The notes under the pieces: model-generated
Seen by the model: only the letters and a program-made list of their open reading frames with translations
Databases searched by the model: none
What the model was told of the DNA's origin: nothing
Program-made: the position numbers and the translations under genes
Part shown: piece by piece, positions 23,500 to 34,852 of the stretch
How the letters are laid out: the number at the start of each line of letters is the position of its first letter
Position numbering within the stretch: the first letter of the stretch is position 1
Source of the DNA: Capitulum mitella
Lineage: Eukaryota > Arthropoda > Thecostraca > Pollicipedomorpha > Pollicipedidae
Direction: 5' to 3'
Assembly (NCBI GenBank): GCA_030062745.1
Contig: CP099841.1
Coordinates: 2,046,001 to 2,110,000, forward strand
DNA length: 64,000 nt

Positions 23500-25190
23500 G
23501 GTGTGCACTACGTAGTCAGATGATATTAGATATTACTTCACGCTCTCGTATGATTACATATCTAAGCGAGTGCAGATGATGCAGTGCGTAATGTCGTAAA
23601 AATTTAACTGACGACACAGATGTATACTACCGAATACGGAGGCTGTGTGACTGCATATACTCTTTGTTGAGTGGTAAGCGGCGCGCATAATATGTCACTT
23701 CCAATTTCATACGTATGAAGTGATGTAGGACGGCAATACCCACCTGGCATGGAGCGTCTCCGAAATGTAATACATACACACATACAATGAGGCACGGGCG
23801 TCGCATTTGATCAGTGCGTAAATCAATGCTTGCACACAGAGACGAGGTTGTGCAGCGAAGGACCGAGTCACTGGGCGACCTCCGTCACGAGCCAGCCTTT
23901 CCGAGACGGCCCAGATGAGTGAGCTGCGGCCCGGCCTGAGGGGCTGAGGTCCGGGCTGCCTGGCGGTGGAAACTGCTCTCTGTATGCGGGCAGTAACGCC
24001 TCCAAGGGTGAACGCCGTAGCCGACTGTGAAACACGCGGCCCGCACGCTTTCAGACCGCAAGAGGTCTGAACTCTGAGCACATCAACGACGTTCTGAGTG
24101 AGCCCTACTGGCTCTCTGAAGAGTTCGCCGAGAGACAAGAGTGATGGCGCCGCACGGTGTCGGTGACAGCGCCTACGGCGTTGTGTGGTCGTAAAAGCTG
24201 TCTCTAATGTCGCTCTGGCGTCGTTTATTGAACCGGTGACGCTCCCGGGTCGATGGTGGCCTGTTAATGCTGCCAGCTGGACTGATGGCGTCCTGGCGAC
24301 GCTGAAGGCTCGCCTGTTGAGGCCCTGCTGACGCCGATGACTGGACTGATGAGGCCGTGATGACTGCCGACGGAGCCTGTACGTCGCCGCGGGACAGGAG
24401 GAGGACCCAGCGGCAGGAAAGGCTGCCGCCACTTTGCCCCGCAGCCGACCGCGGGTGACACCACGTGTAGCTGGGCGTATATCGGCTCCCTGTGGGCGGC
24501 GGCCAGCCGCTGGACTGGATCAGACGTCCCTGTGCCGGCCTCGTGCTGGGGAACTGCGCGCTGCTCGCGCGCCCCGTGGCTAATTAACGCACGGCAGGGA
24601 GGCGGCCGCCACGGCGCGGCCGGCGGCCCCGCACGTCTAGTGGAACGGCGTGCTGCACGCACAAACTCGCCGGCCAGCCTTCACATATGGCCTTTCACGC
24701 CACCGGAGACGGGGCTAGTTTGCCGGCCTAGATGCAATGTAGAGGAAAGCGGAGAAAAACAAAGAGAAAATGTCGAAATCTTGATGTGGCGGAACTGCTC
24801 CAGAATCTCTGCTGTAAGCATTTTATATTGATGGCCAAATTTTCCGTGATATGCAACAGTATATATGTTGCAGCAATAAAATGTTTTTTTCATATTATAA
24901 CACAAAATAATGCTGATAACTCCTTTTAACTCCTTTTGACACAATACTTGGGAATACTTAATCGATAAACATCTGATCTAAATGCCATTGCATCAAAAAT
25001 GAATGCAGTTTTTGACAATTTTCCGAAACTTGCCCAATGAAAACTGCCTTTTTCTACGAAGCGCGTGTTTACAAAGGCATGTCTTGATATGGCTAAGATC
25101 TCTACGTATATACAACTGCGGTCAAGCCAAGACAAGTAGGTAGGTGTCAGATTGACCAATGACCTAGGCGTGGATTACCCACATCGTGGA
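23500..25190. other. No supported gene
   Basis: A 241-codon minus-strand frame (23707-24432) and a partly overlapping one (24264-24662) are Arg/Ser/Pro/Ala-rich without motifs. I regard both as GC-driven. The rest is AT-rich with no exon signal. Confidence 0.35.
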
Positions 25191-25203
25191 GAAGGTTGCA
25201 CTG

Positions 25204-25211
25204 TATATAAG
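25204..25211 (+). promoter_or_regulatory. TATA box upstream of zinc-finger gene A
   Basis: TATATAAG in the context CTGTATATAAGCGC. It is followed 30-130 bp downstream by repeated CTGTCGAT words. It is oriented toward gene A, whose first coding exon is preceded by a 3' splice site at 26553, so a non-coding first exon is expected in this area. The link between this promoter and gene A is inferred. Confidence 0.4.
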
Positions 25212-26114
25212 CGCAAGCCGCTAGTTCTGTCGATTATTTGGACGGTCTGTTGTCTGTCGATCTGTCGATTCTTCCTGTCGATCATTTCGTTCTTTCGTCG
25301 ATCATTCGATCTGTCGATCATTTCGTCCTGAAGCGAGTTATACTCTTACGTCTTCGCGAGCCTACGCTGAAGGTGTCACCAGTTTCATCCGCCCTCCAGC
25401 AATGTCGATAGTGTGCATTCTGTCCATGCGTCACGTTTTTCTTCGAGAGAAAAGCTCGATCAAACAACTGATTGTGTTGTAGGATCTTCGGATGAATTCA
25501 TAGTTCATCGGATTCATCATCATTCATAGTTCATAGGAAAACTCGTAGTTCCGCTCGAGGAGACATCGCGACTAGATCAGACATCCGCAGGGATCTCGGA
25601 AGCCTTTCCGGAGGGGGGCTCGGTGAGCCCCTCAGAAGGGTCGCGGAGGCCCAGCACGTAGGGAAGGTCTCGCATGTCTAATGGAATATGAGACATGAAT
25701 ATGGATATCTCATTGGCCATTAATGATCCTTGGGATCCAGATCCTTGTGGCTCCTTGGGAGGCCACGTAAGCCCCTTGGGAAGGCCTCGTTGGACCCCAT
25801 CGGAAAGGCCATGGATCGGACTCATGAAGAGGCTTTATGCATACGTAAACATGTTTCACGTTCCACGAAATGCGGTAGATGAAGTTTCTTCTTTCAATCT
25901 TACAAATTTTGCTTTATTTCCAGTGTTGCCATATCTTCCTGCGCCGTTTCACGCCGCACCTGAGAGCGAAGTGAATTTTAAGAGCTTTCATAGCTGACCA
26001 ACATCCGTATTCGTGGGTTTCATGCTATTAAGTCGCAGTAGAAAGCGGATTAAAAGGTAGGAAATTCTTTTGTGTTATTTTATCTCGCATTGTGTCGCAT
26101 AAATCGTCACTTTG

Positions 26115-27777
26115 TTGGGCACAGGGTCACCAGAAAAACAAAGTTTGATGTCTCTTGTTTTCCTGGAATACTAAAATGCTTAATGGGCCCAGGCTGCCCA
26201 TGCATTATGTTGTACCAAATGCAAAAGTGAGATTTTTTTTATATTCAAATGCATTGTTTACCATTAATGCTACTTTCAGTTGTGGGTTTGGGCCCATTTT
26301 GACTTTCAGATTCTTGGTTTCTCCCTTTAAATGCCTGTGTGGGCAGCCAAAGGAGGTCATGGAGGCTTGGGCTCCCCTAGACCCAGGTTTTTTGTGGAAA
26401 CTGTTTGACATCATCTCTCCAGCAGGTGATTTTCATGTGATTGCAGTTAACACTGAGGTCTCCCCCCCCCCCAAGGAAATCCTGGTGGTATCCATAGCTG
26501 TTGCTGTGTAACCCTAGATATAATTTTTCAGATAAGCTGGTTTTATTTTCTAGGCTCATGGTGAATACAGCCATGCTGCAGCCATCAAGCAAAGATAGTG
26601 AGGATGAATGTGAGATGAAGAAACACTGCTTTATCTGCAGCAAGTTGCAGACAGCTGATGTTGAGTATGCCTCCACTAAAGACCAAGTTGGGGATGGCTG
26701 CTCAGTGGACACTTTCATGACCACAGTTTTGGAGAGGCCTCTGCCATCCATTGTTGATTCCATTTCTTTTGTGTGTGCAACATGTTTCATGCTGCTAAAA
26801 GAGCTTTACAGTTTGGAACAGCAAGTCTCAAATCTTAAGGGATCTGTGAAACAAAGCTTTGCAAAAACTTGCAGGAGGAATGGTCTGCATTGTGGCCTTG
26901 ATTTAAATGACATGCCTGACACAGTACCTGAAATTGGACAATGTGTAATTAGAGGAGAAAAATGTGTCTCAGCTGGAAAAACCACATGGCGTGACAGATC
27001 CACTCAGACCAATTTCCATGAAAGTTTGGTAGAACCTGAACTGATTCAGGCTAAGAAAAGGAAAGATATTGAAGAACCCTGTGTGTTGTTGAAGGTGTTA
27101 CCAAGAGTAAGTATCTCACAGATTGATGTACATTGCCTTGTGTGATGGTGTGTTACATGCTGTGGCAATGTTGTGGCAATGGTGCATAAGTTTGGTGCAT
27201 TTTTTATACATATGGCCACTGGTAGAACAAGAAACCAAAAACATAAGCATGCAGTTTTGGGTGCGCAGTTGAATGAGGATGGTTCATGATGTGTGCAGTT
27301 GTATATTGACTTCTCAACATGACTGCGCAGTATCTTTTAAAACATACATAACCCAGATGACAAATGTGTGACTTTGGTGTATGTCAATACCCAAATTCAT
27401 TTTTAGCAAATCTTTTTGTGCACACCTTGAACCTAATGCACAAGTAAACTTGTACATGGGTCCATATCTGGAGAACATTGTCTTCTCGCTTGGGCATTGG
27501 GCCAAGATGTGACATTGAGGAGTCTTGTGTGCTGTTAAGGCCATAACATAATCACCCTGCAGTCCAGATCATTTTTGCTGTTTGGGTCTAAAATATAACA
27601 CTGGCTCCTTGGGGCACATTGAACCACTGTTAAATCCATGCACTGGGTATCACTTGATTGTACTACTAAAGAGCCACTGGAATAGCCAACCACTAACACA
27701 TGAAATGACAAAATTGTCTGCTGCCATTGTTAGTATCTGAACTCTGCTGCTGCCATCCCTACAGCAATCAAGAAAAC
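26115..27777. other. CpG-depleted block over the 5' part of gene A
   Basis: By eye I count only about four CpG dinucleotides in 1.66 kb, with abundant TpG and CpA, whereas the adjoining exon from 27778 is extremely CpG-rich. The pattern is what long-term germline cytosine methylation produces, and arthropods that methylate tend to do so over 5' gene bodies. Confidence 0.7.
26558..27106 (+). CDS. Gene A coding exon 1 (ZAD-like domain)
   Basis: 183 codons, phase 0 to phase 0. The donor is CCAAGA|GTAAGT, with the GT at 27107. The exon is AT-rich and nearly CpG-free, unlike the following exon, so codon use switches sharply within one protein. After the Cys4 domain the chain is acidic and polar, with HCGLDLNDMPD and a Lys-rich KKRKD stretch that could serve in nuclear import. 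Confidence 0.8.
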
Positions 27778-27855
27778 GGCGCCGAAACCCAGAACCAGTG
27801 AGCGCAGGCGACGGCCCGGCCATCGGCTCTGGCCATCGGCTCGGTGCAGAAGCCA

Positions 27856-27910
<55 letters not shown>

Positions 27911-28044
27911 AACTGAGGACGGCGGCCGAGGCTGACGGGGCCGACAGCGGCGCCGTCTCGCAGCCGGACTCGGCGCCGACGCCGCGGCGGATCTCGCTCC
28001 GCCGCCGACCGCCGGCCGCCGTCAGACCGGACAGCGACGACGGC

Positions 28045-28091
<47 letters not shown>

Positions 28092-30010
28092 TTGGTACGG
28101 TGGCGACGACGCTGCTTCGGGCGGCGACCCGCCTCGCGGTGCCGGAAGCGCGGACGAGGCGGACCCTGCACTGTGGCGGCCGCCCGTGCTCTGGAGCTGC
28201 CGGCTGTGTCCGCGCCAGTTCCGCCAGCTGCCGCAGCTGAAGCGGCACATGCGTCAGCACAAGGTGCCGGCCCGGCAGCTGGCCATCTGCTTCAAGTGCG
28301 GCGCCGTGTTTTCGGGCGCCGAGCGGCTGGCCGAACACGCGGCCGCCCACCCGGCCGACGCCGCCGACCTGCTGGTGTGCGGGGTGTGCGGCTGCGGCTT
28401 CCGCGCAGCGCAACAGCTGGCCGCGCACGCCGCCACCCACCTGGTCGCCTGCACCCTCTGCCACAAGGAGCTACGCAAGGACAGCCTGCGCGAGCACATG
28501 CGGCGCCACACGGGAGAGACGCCATTCAGCTGCGACGAGTGCGGCCGCCGGTTCGTGGCATTCTCGTCGCTGCGCGCGCACCGGCGCACGCACACGGGCG
28601 ACAAGCCTCACAAGTGTCACCTGTGCCCCGAGATGTTCCACCTGAAGGAGAGCCTGGCCGACCACCTGGAACGGCACGAGGGCAAGACGCTGCAGTGCGA
28701 GCAGTGCCTGCGCGAGTTCCCGTCGTCGCGCCGCCTGGCGGCGCACGCCAAGACGCACGACCGGCGCCGCTGGCAGCCGCACACGTGCGAGTTCTGCGGC
28801 GACGGCTTCATGACGGAGCGCTCGCTGCGCCACCACCGGCAGCGCCACCTGGGCCCGCTGCCGTTCACCTGCTCCATTTGCCAGAAGGGCTTCACCTACG
28901 AGGACACGTTCAAGGAGCACCTGAGCGTGCACTCTGGTCAGTGGGGAGGGCGCCGTCGACGACTATGAACCCGTCCTTTCAGCCAGTTGTGGGTCATTCA
29001 CACGATCATCGCGATAAAAGTAGTCAGTAATGCCGTCATAACTTCTCTTCGCGTTGATGTTCCCACTGATTCAGATGCTTGAGGCTGCCTGACTGTTGTC
29101 TTTGCGTTGCGTTGTACCTGGGTACACGTGCCTCTGCCTGCCGTTGCCCGACGGCCGTCTCTGCGGCTGTTTCAGGCCAGCGGCCGTTCACGTGCGAAGT
29201 GTGCGGCAAGTCGTTCGGGCGCCGCTCCTGCCTGTGGGCGCACCGGAACCAGCACAGCAACCCGCGCCGCTACACCTGCAAACACTGTTCCAAGGTGTTC
29301 AGCAACCAGTCGGCGTATACGGTGCATGTGCGGATCCACACCGGCGAGCGGCCGTACAAGTGAGTCCCCTCGGACGGATTGTGTTTCCGTTATTCTGTGC
29401 GTTTTGCTGCTCCTCGGCGTGCGCTGTTGTCGACGGGACGCAGAGGGAGGAGACATAATGGTTACGAAGAAATAATTTATTTTGCTTTAGATGAAAGATG
29501 GATAATATTGTATCGGTAATCTGAACGATATGCACGGAGATGTTACTATCGCTCGCGTTAAAGCGTTATCGGTGTGGCCACGCGAACAGCCTGAGCTTTC
29601 CGTTAGGAGCGGCAGATGGTTCAGAACAGGGTGGCGCTCCCCGGCGCCGCCAGTGCCGTGGATGAGGCCGCTCCTCTGTCGGCAGCTGTGCGGCCTGCGC
29701 GCGATCGTTCCGGCACGCCAGCGGCCTGCGGAAGCACAGGTGCGCGGCCGCCCAGCCGGCCCCGGAGCCGGCGCCGCCGATCGCCGTCCAGATCAGCACG
29801 GCCTCGGGCGGCTCGGCCACCGCGCACATCCAGCTGCCGGCCGTGCCGGCGCTGCCGGCCGCCGCCGCCTGGCAGCCGCCGCTCGACCACGGCTACTCGG
29901 TGCCGGCGGCGCCGTCACCGCTGGCCGCGGCGCCACCCGACGGCCGCTCGGTCCGCACTGAGCGCATCTGTCCGCCGCCGGCCGAGCTCTGCCTCCAGGC
30001 GGGGCCGTAG
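26558..30010 (+). CDS. Gene A: ZAD-like, twelve-finger C2H2 zinc-finger protein
   Basis: Probable nuclear DNA-binding transcription factor. Coding exons: 26558-27106, 27808-28936, 29176-29359 and 29686-30010. Phases join without a stop and give 728 aa. The start is the first ATG after a 3' splice site (TTTTATTTTCTAG, ending 26553). Residues 22-100 hold a Cys4 arrangement, C24-x2-C27 and C73-x2-C76, followed by a Leu-rich helix; this matches the ZAD layout (zinc-finger-associated dimerisation domain), though overall similarity looks weak. Residues about 196-220 are a Pro-Glu repeat and about 264-280 an Asp-Ala repeat, both from hexanucleotide runs. Twelve fingers follow from C314; finger 4 is short, and finger 12 ends His-x2-Cys. 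TGEKP-type linkers occur between several. The C-terminal 90 residues are Ala/Pro-rich. DNA target and orthology are unknown. Confidence 0.85.
27808..28936 (+). CDS. Gene A coding exon 2 (acidic repeats, fingers 1-9)
   Basis: The acceptor is GTGAGCGCAG|GCG, with the AG at 27806-27807. An earlier, better-looking acceptor at 27764 (CCCTACAG) would bring an in-frame TGA at 27799 in the finger frame, so the later site is preferred. The donor is ACTCTG|GTCAGT, outgoing phase 1. Contains the (GAGCCG)n run at about 27858-27910 and the (GCCGAC)n run at about 28053-28090, both translated, and nine fingers. Confidence 0.8.
29176..29359 (+). CDS. Gene A coding exon 3 (fingers 10-11)
   Basis: The acceptor is GCTGTTTCAG|GC. 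The split Gly codon leads to QRPFTCEVCGKSF, a canonical finger start. It ends in a TGERPY linker at the donor TACAA|GTGAGT, outgoing phase 2. Both fingers keep all Cys and His ligands. Confidence 0.9.
29686..30010 (+). CDS. Gene A terminal exon (finger 12 and Ala/Pro-rich tail)
   Basis: The acceptor is CTGTCGGCAG|C. One base completes an Asn codon after the linker, then CAACARSFRHASGLRKHRC gives a C2HC finger directly after TGERPY. The frame has no internal ATG, so it is easily missed. It continues through about 90 Ala/Pro/Ser-rich residues to TAG at 30008-30010. Finger spacing and exact phase make this terminal exon convincing. Confidence 0.85.
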
Positions 30011-30344
30011 CCGGCCGCGTCGGCGCGTCCCCGCCGGGGAAGTGTGCGGCCGCGATGCTGTCGGATTGTGAGGCGGTTATGTTCCGCGCGGCGATCTAAT
30101 GCTAATCCGCAGCACGTCGGGGGTGCGACCTCCGCCTGGTTTGCACACTGATGCAGTTTGACGCCGCTCTGGGAGCAGGGGATCGTCAGACGTCAGGTCG
30201 TCGGGAGGTGGGTCGATCGGTCGAGAAGACTGCGGCTGAATTCTGTTCAGTCCCACGAACTCGTGCTGGCAGCTTTTATCAGGCTGGCGTCCATTGAATA
30301 ATTGCAAAATATCTGTCTTTTTTGTTTTTTTCTTCCTATAAAGA

Positions 30345-30467
30345 GCTATGGCTGCAGATGATGGAGACAAGAAATGCTGCGCAGCCGATGATAAGCGTGA
30401 AAAGTACGAATCTGCCGTGGCGTCTCTGCTTGGTTATGCCAAGTTCTTCCTGATGAAACCCATAATC
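30345..30467 (+). CDS. Candidate exon of a small unidentified protein
   Basis: A long pyrimidine tract (TTTTTTGTTTTTTTCTTCC) ends in ATAAAG, and four bases later an ATG (30348) opens a frame that runs to a good donor, ATCGG|GTATGT (GT at 30468). The peptide is charged and Cys-bearing at first (MAADDGDKKCCAADDKRE), then more hydrophobic (ASLLGYAKFFLMKPIIG). An 80-nt intron with a pyrimidine-rich 3' end (acceptor GGTAAAG at 30547) could join it to a second exon, but the phase-consistent continuation stops after 8 residues. The alternative frame that looks more coding (SSAPEDLPGIYTDGQQ) is one base out. No family recognised. Confidence 0.35.
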
Positions 30468-30759
30468 GGGTATGTGCTTTTTTTGGAAAGAAACCTTCAG
30501 TCAGGGGTTCGTTATGTTTCATTCCTGTGCGTCTGCTTCGTGGTAAAGATGCAATGGTCATCTCGTCGGCTCCTGAAGACCTGCCTGGAATTTACACAGA
30601 CGGACAGCAGCCGTCTGCCCAGAAACCTGGATTGTGAGCACACTTGGGACAGAGTTATTTGCGAAACTGCTGCGCGAAGACCCTGTTATTGGAATCGTCG
30701 GATGCTTGCCACTGTTCATGCCCATTTTGTGCGTGTCCCAGTTCGTGTATGAAATAAGT

Positions 30760-31800
30760 ATCGTGTTGTTGCGTACTACTCACTTCATTATATAACGCAT
30801 TACGTAATATGTTTATACAGTAGCTGTTGGTGTCTGGCGCTCCACTTGGCTGAATGTGCGAGAAATGATTCTCGTCATCGGCCATCCTCAGACTACCTTA
30901 CTTCATTCTCGACTCACGTCCAGGTGTGTACGTCACGCACCTGGCACGTGGTCCAGCAAGCCAGCCGCCGGCAGCGCACTGCGAGATGCGGCATCTGTCT
31001 TCAGCGGCTTTAAGTCTGCAGACCGGTGGCGGCTGACACCCGATGATTCGCGCGACCGAGACAGTCTTGGTTCGGAGTGAACCAGCAGCCCCGAGGACTG
31101 AGTTTTTCGGTTTTGTAACGCCCGCTTAACCGCTGCACTTTTCAGTGCGCGGGCTGATAATCGCTGTTCCGCGAGCAAGTATCGTCGCTTGCAAAAAAAG
31201 ATCGGTTCTCTCCGTCCGTCGTACTGCACAGCCAACACAGCGAGCCGCCCGGCTCGGCAACCCAGTCTTGATCGCCGTCCACTGGCGGAAAAGAAAAACT
31301 TCTCGCATGTTCAGCATGCTATGCATTGGATGTGCGTCTCTCCGACTTTTCAGAGATCTTAGCCTTCCGTGTAAACGCCGAATGGAATCAAATTAGGCAT
31401 AGATACAATTGGATACGTGGAATGCATTGCTCGGAATCATGCTGAGACACCATTCACCCTAAACAGCTGTTAAAATCTCCAGGTATCATTCCAGTGTACC
31501 ATGCGATTTTAAACAACGTCTGAAATCGTGCATTTGATGCGTGGTGAACATCATAGTTAGGCATTGCAAACTAATTTACTGTCACATTCGCCAAAAACAG
31601 ATCGAGTACGGCCACCTAAATTACTGTATCTTCGTTCTGAATTCAAGGAACCAACTGAACAAGGATACACAGAAAACAAGAAGAAATACCGAAACAGAAC
31701 TTCTATGAACGAGGAAAAGAAGTGGTTGGGCTGGCACATGCAGATGAAGAAGGCAAAGTTTCTTTTTCCTCGATTTTCATAAATAGGTCTCTCTCTCTCG
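30760..31800. other. No supported gene
   Basis: Plus-strand frames at 31145-31396 and 31564-31782 lack motifs and splice context. Nothing else is recognised. Confidence 0.35.
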
Positions 31801-31808
31801 CTCTCTTC

Positions 31809-31869
<61 letters not shown>

Positions 31870-31897
31870 GTATACGTATACGTATGTATATATACAT
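31809..31897. repeat. (TA)n / TACG microsatellite
   Basis: TA dinucleotide run with a TACGTATACG interruption toward its 3' end. Confidence 0.95.
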
Positions 31898-32000
31898 AAA
31901 TCGAAATGAGTATTTTAGTTGCACTTTCTGAAGTTTCTTGTGATCTTCATGAAAAACAGGAAAGAAAACATATTCAGTAACGTTTCTGACAGAAATCAAG

Positions 32001-32075
<75 letters not shown>
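32001..32075. repeat. (CT)n microsatellite
   Basis: Nearly perfect CT run of about 75 bp, one phase shift near 32020. It creates a spurious Arg-Glu repeat ORF on the minus strand. Confidence 0.97.
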
Positions 32076-32079
<4 letters not shown>

Positions 32080-32394
32080 TCCTGCGTACATCCCTCTGTA
32101 TGCAGAAAAAAGGTACTTGATTGTTCTCAAAAAATATTGTTGAATATATTTCCAATTTCATTTTTCCTGAAAGATTTCAAGAAACTTAAGAAAACGAAAT
32201 TTATTCCAATTATATTCCACAATCAACTATCAATTGGAGAGCGTTCATTGGCCTGTTTTCACTCTTGAGAAATCACAATAGCTGTAAATAGGACACGAAC
32301 GCACGGGACGCGCGAAAAACCGTGGAAATGGCTTTGAATCCACGTAAGTGCAGAGTTTTCTGCAACGTGTATCTGTGATAAAGGTAGGCTTTTA

Positions 32395-32545
32395 AGATGT
32401 CGGCTGGGGCACAGGAACCCCTCTTCATGGATGGGGGGGGGGAGCGAGAAGCATTTTGGGTCAGTTTTTTCCATTCAACGCCCATAGGGCCAATATTAAA
32501 TTTCAAAAGCGGGGGAGCTGGAGCCCCTTGGCCCCATGGTTCTCG
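32395..32545 (-). repeat. Dispersed repeat, family R1 copy 1
   Basis: The minus strand matches 53584-53765. Shared words include GGCCCTATGGGCGTTGA and AACTGACCCA, followed by a C-run and TGAAGAGG(G/A)(G/A)TTCCTGTG. It is a short non-coding interspersed repeat of unknown class. Confidence 0.7.
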
Positions 32546-32757
32546 CACATATGCATGACGGTCATCACTTTGACCATTTCAGTTCAAAACACGTGTTAAA
32601 GTAGAACATTCCCTTTGGGTCTCCCAGTAAATGATATTTGGAAAGAGTGGTTTCTTCAAGCGAATCGTAAGATATGCAGCCAATAAACTGAACGCATTGT
32701 GGTTGTGAATTACAATGACGCCATAAAGCTTCCCTCCATGGAAGACATTTCTATCCT

Positions 32758-33879
32758 ACACATCCTCCTACAAGGTTAGGACCTATTCGTCAGAAGAGAC
32801 GAAAAGAAGTTTAGGACGAATACGTTCTAAACTTGGCCAAGTTTAGGGCGAATTCGTCCTAAATATAACGCCATGGGAACACTGTTTAGGACCAATCCTG
32901 CATAAAAGTAACGCTATGGAAAACGGGTGAAGGTGACTGGAAACCGGAAATGTGTGTGAATAGTGGAGAAAAAAGAAGATTCGGTCTTGTTTTAAGGCCT
33001 TGCCGAATGAACATTAAGCATGTGTTAAAGGCCCGGGGGCCTGAGGATGGCACTGTACACTTGCACATGCAGCTGCAAATATTGACAACACCTGCAGCAA
33101 ATCTACCAACATAAAAACTTAACATATCAGAAATGTTAAATGAATCAAAAATGCCAATGTGGATCAATAAGCATAGCAATGACAAACATATTTGAAAATG
33201 TGGCAATGAGCAGGAGCTCACAGGCTCTCCACAGCCTCATTTCTCACATAATCTTATGTTAATAATCACTCTGGAATTCTGGCACACAGGTGCATATAGT
33301 AGGTATTATGGTATACAACCCCTGAAATAACGTATTTCTGTTTTGCTTACTGAGGACAGGAATCTTCTCCATTCTCCATGTACCAATAAGCAAAATGAAG
33401 TGCCTGCTACCTGGAGATTAATAAGTATTTATGACCTGAACAAGTAAAAATTATGAGGTAATCCAACAAATAACCTAATAACACCAGAAATGTTTTTGCA
33501 AGCTTGTGGCCTTCAGGCGTTAATGAAAAGAAACAAAAGAAGGCTGTTTATTTTTTTAATCATGCCCAACATGTATCTTAAACATGATCCAGACTCTACC
33601 CCGGGCCTTTAACACATGCTTGATATTCGTTCGGCAAGACCTTAAAACAGGACCGAATCTTCTTTTTTCTCCACTATTCACACGCATTTCCGGTTCCCAG
33701 TCACCTCCACCTGTTTCCCATAGCGTTATCTTTTTACAACATTGGTCCTAAACAGTGTTCCCATAGCGTTATATTTAGGACGAATTCGTCCTAAGCTTGG
33801 CCAAGTTTAGGACGTATTCGTACTAAACTTCTTTTCCTCTCTTCTGACGAATAGGTCCTAAAGTTTTAGGAGGATGTGT
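32758..33879. mobile_element. Foldback element with ~280-bp inverted terminal repeats
   Basis: The left arm (32758-33040) and right arm (33598-33879) are reverse complements. Both start ACACATCCTCCTA at the outer ends and meet GGCCCGGGG at the inner ends. The arms contain the palindrome-like word TTAGGACGAATTCGTCCTAA and GGCCAAGTTTAG. The 557-bp loop has no ORF of note. This is the structure of a non-autonomous foldback or long-TIR MITE. No clear target-site duplication is visible. Confidence 0.9.
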
Positions 33880-34850
33880 TGTTCCATCATATAACGAACG
33901 TTGAACCGGATGCTCGTGCGACGCGGACGCGGAGGAACTCGGACGCCATTACTATTGACTTGGACGGCGTTGTGTGGATTGAGGGGTTTGGCAGTTAACG
34001 TTAATCCATATAATTCGAATAGTTTGACCGAAGAGAGCATAAGAAGGTATTGCAAGTTGTGGGGTTGTAATTTGTGGAAAGAGGACATATTTCAAGCCAG
34101 GGTGTAGTTGTATTGTGTTCAGTAACTTGTTTGTGGAGCGTGGACTTTCCATAGTATTTCATGTATCATATATATGCATATATATAGACATATATATGGC
34201 AGATAGTAAATATCATATTATCACAATGGTGGCTTATTTGGTAGGGACTGAAAACATTGAATATTAAGTCTTTGTAATACTTCGTGATGCTACACAGGAG
34301 AGAGTAATTGAGGCATTTTGTGTCATTGAAATGTACTTGTGCAGTATTTCTTCATCAAGAAATATAAGCAAATTTGCTCAGATATGACCCCAAGGGGCTA
34401 AAGGTAACTTTCTGCCTGACGAAATCGCAAACAATCCTTTGTATAATTGCCACCAATGTAAAAAATCTATCATCCTGTTTCTAACCATACTTTCCACTAC
34501 TTGATTTTCTAAAAAATAATAACAAAATCGTAACGATAACATACCACACAGTCATACCGTGCTGCAGTCGACTGGCGGAGAACAACATTATTCCGCGGCG
34601 GAAAATGTAGTACCGCCAAGGTTAAGGTTATTGACATCAAGGGTATGTAGAACCTGCATGCATCTTTAAGCGATTAATGACGTCATACATATGGAAATTC
34701 TATACTGTTGTCACAGACTGAACTTGGAGGAACTGGTGAACTATTGCGCTGTTATATTATTGTTTTAGATAATTGTTGGCATATCTGATATCAGTATTGT
34801 TACATTACGACATTTAATACTCGTTAGATTACATAAGGTTGCTAGGTTGG
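33880..34850. other. No supported gene
   Basis: AT-rich DNA. A 68-codon plus-strand frame (33901-34107) has no recognisable feature. A short TATATA-rich tract lies near 34170. Confidence 0.4.
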
Positions 34851-34852
34851 GT

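Noticed and set aside
23707..24662. Minus-strand ORFs of 241 and 132 codons
   Set aside because: Arg/Pro/Ala/Ser-rich, no motif, no splice-bounded structure; typical of GC-rich non-coding DNA here.
27765..27807. Acceptor at 27764 for gene A exon 2
   Set aside because: Better pyrimidine context, but it places a TGA (27799) in the finger frame, or misses the frame; the acceptor at 27807 joins exon 1 in phase without a stop.
31808..32161. Minus-strand ORF with Arg-Glu repeat
   Set aside because: Translation of the CT and TA microsatellites.
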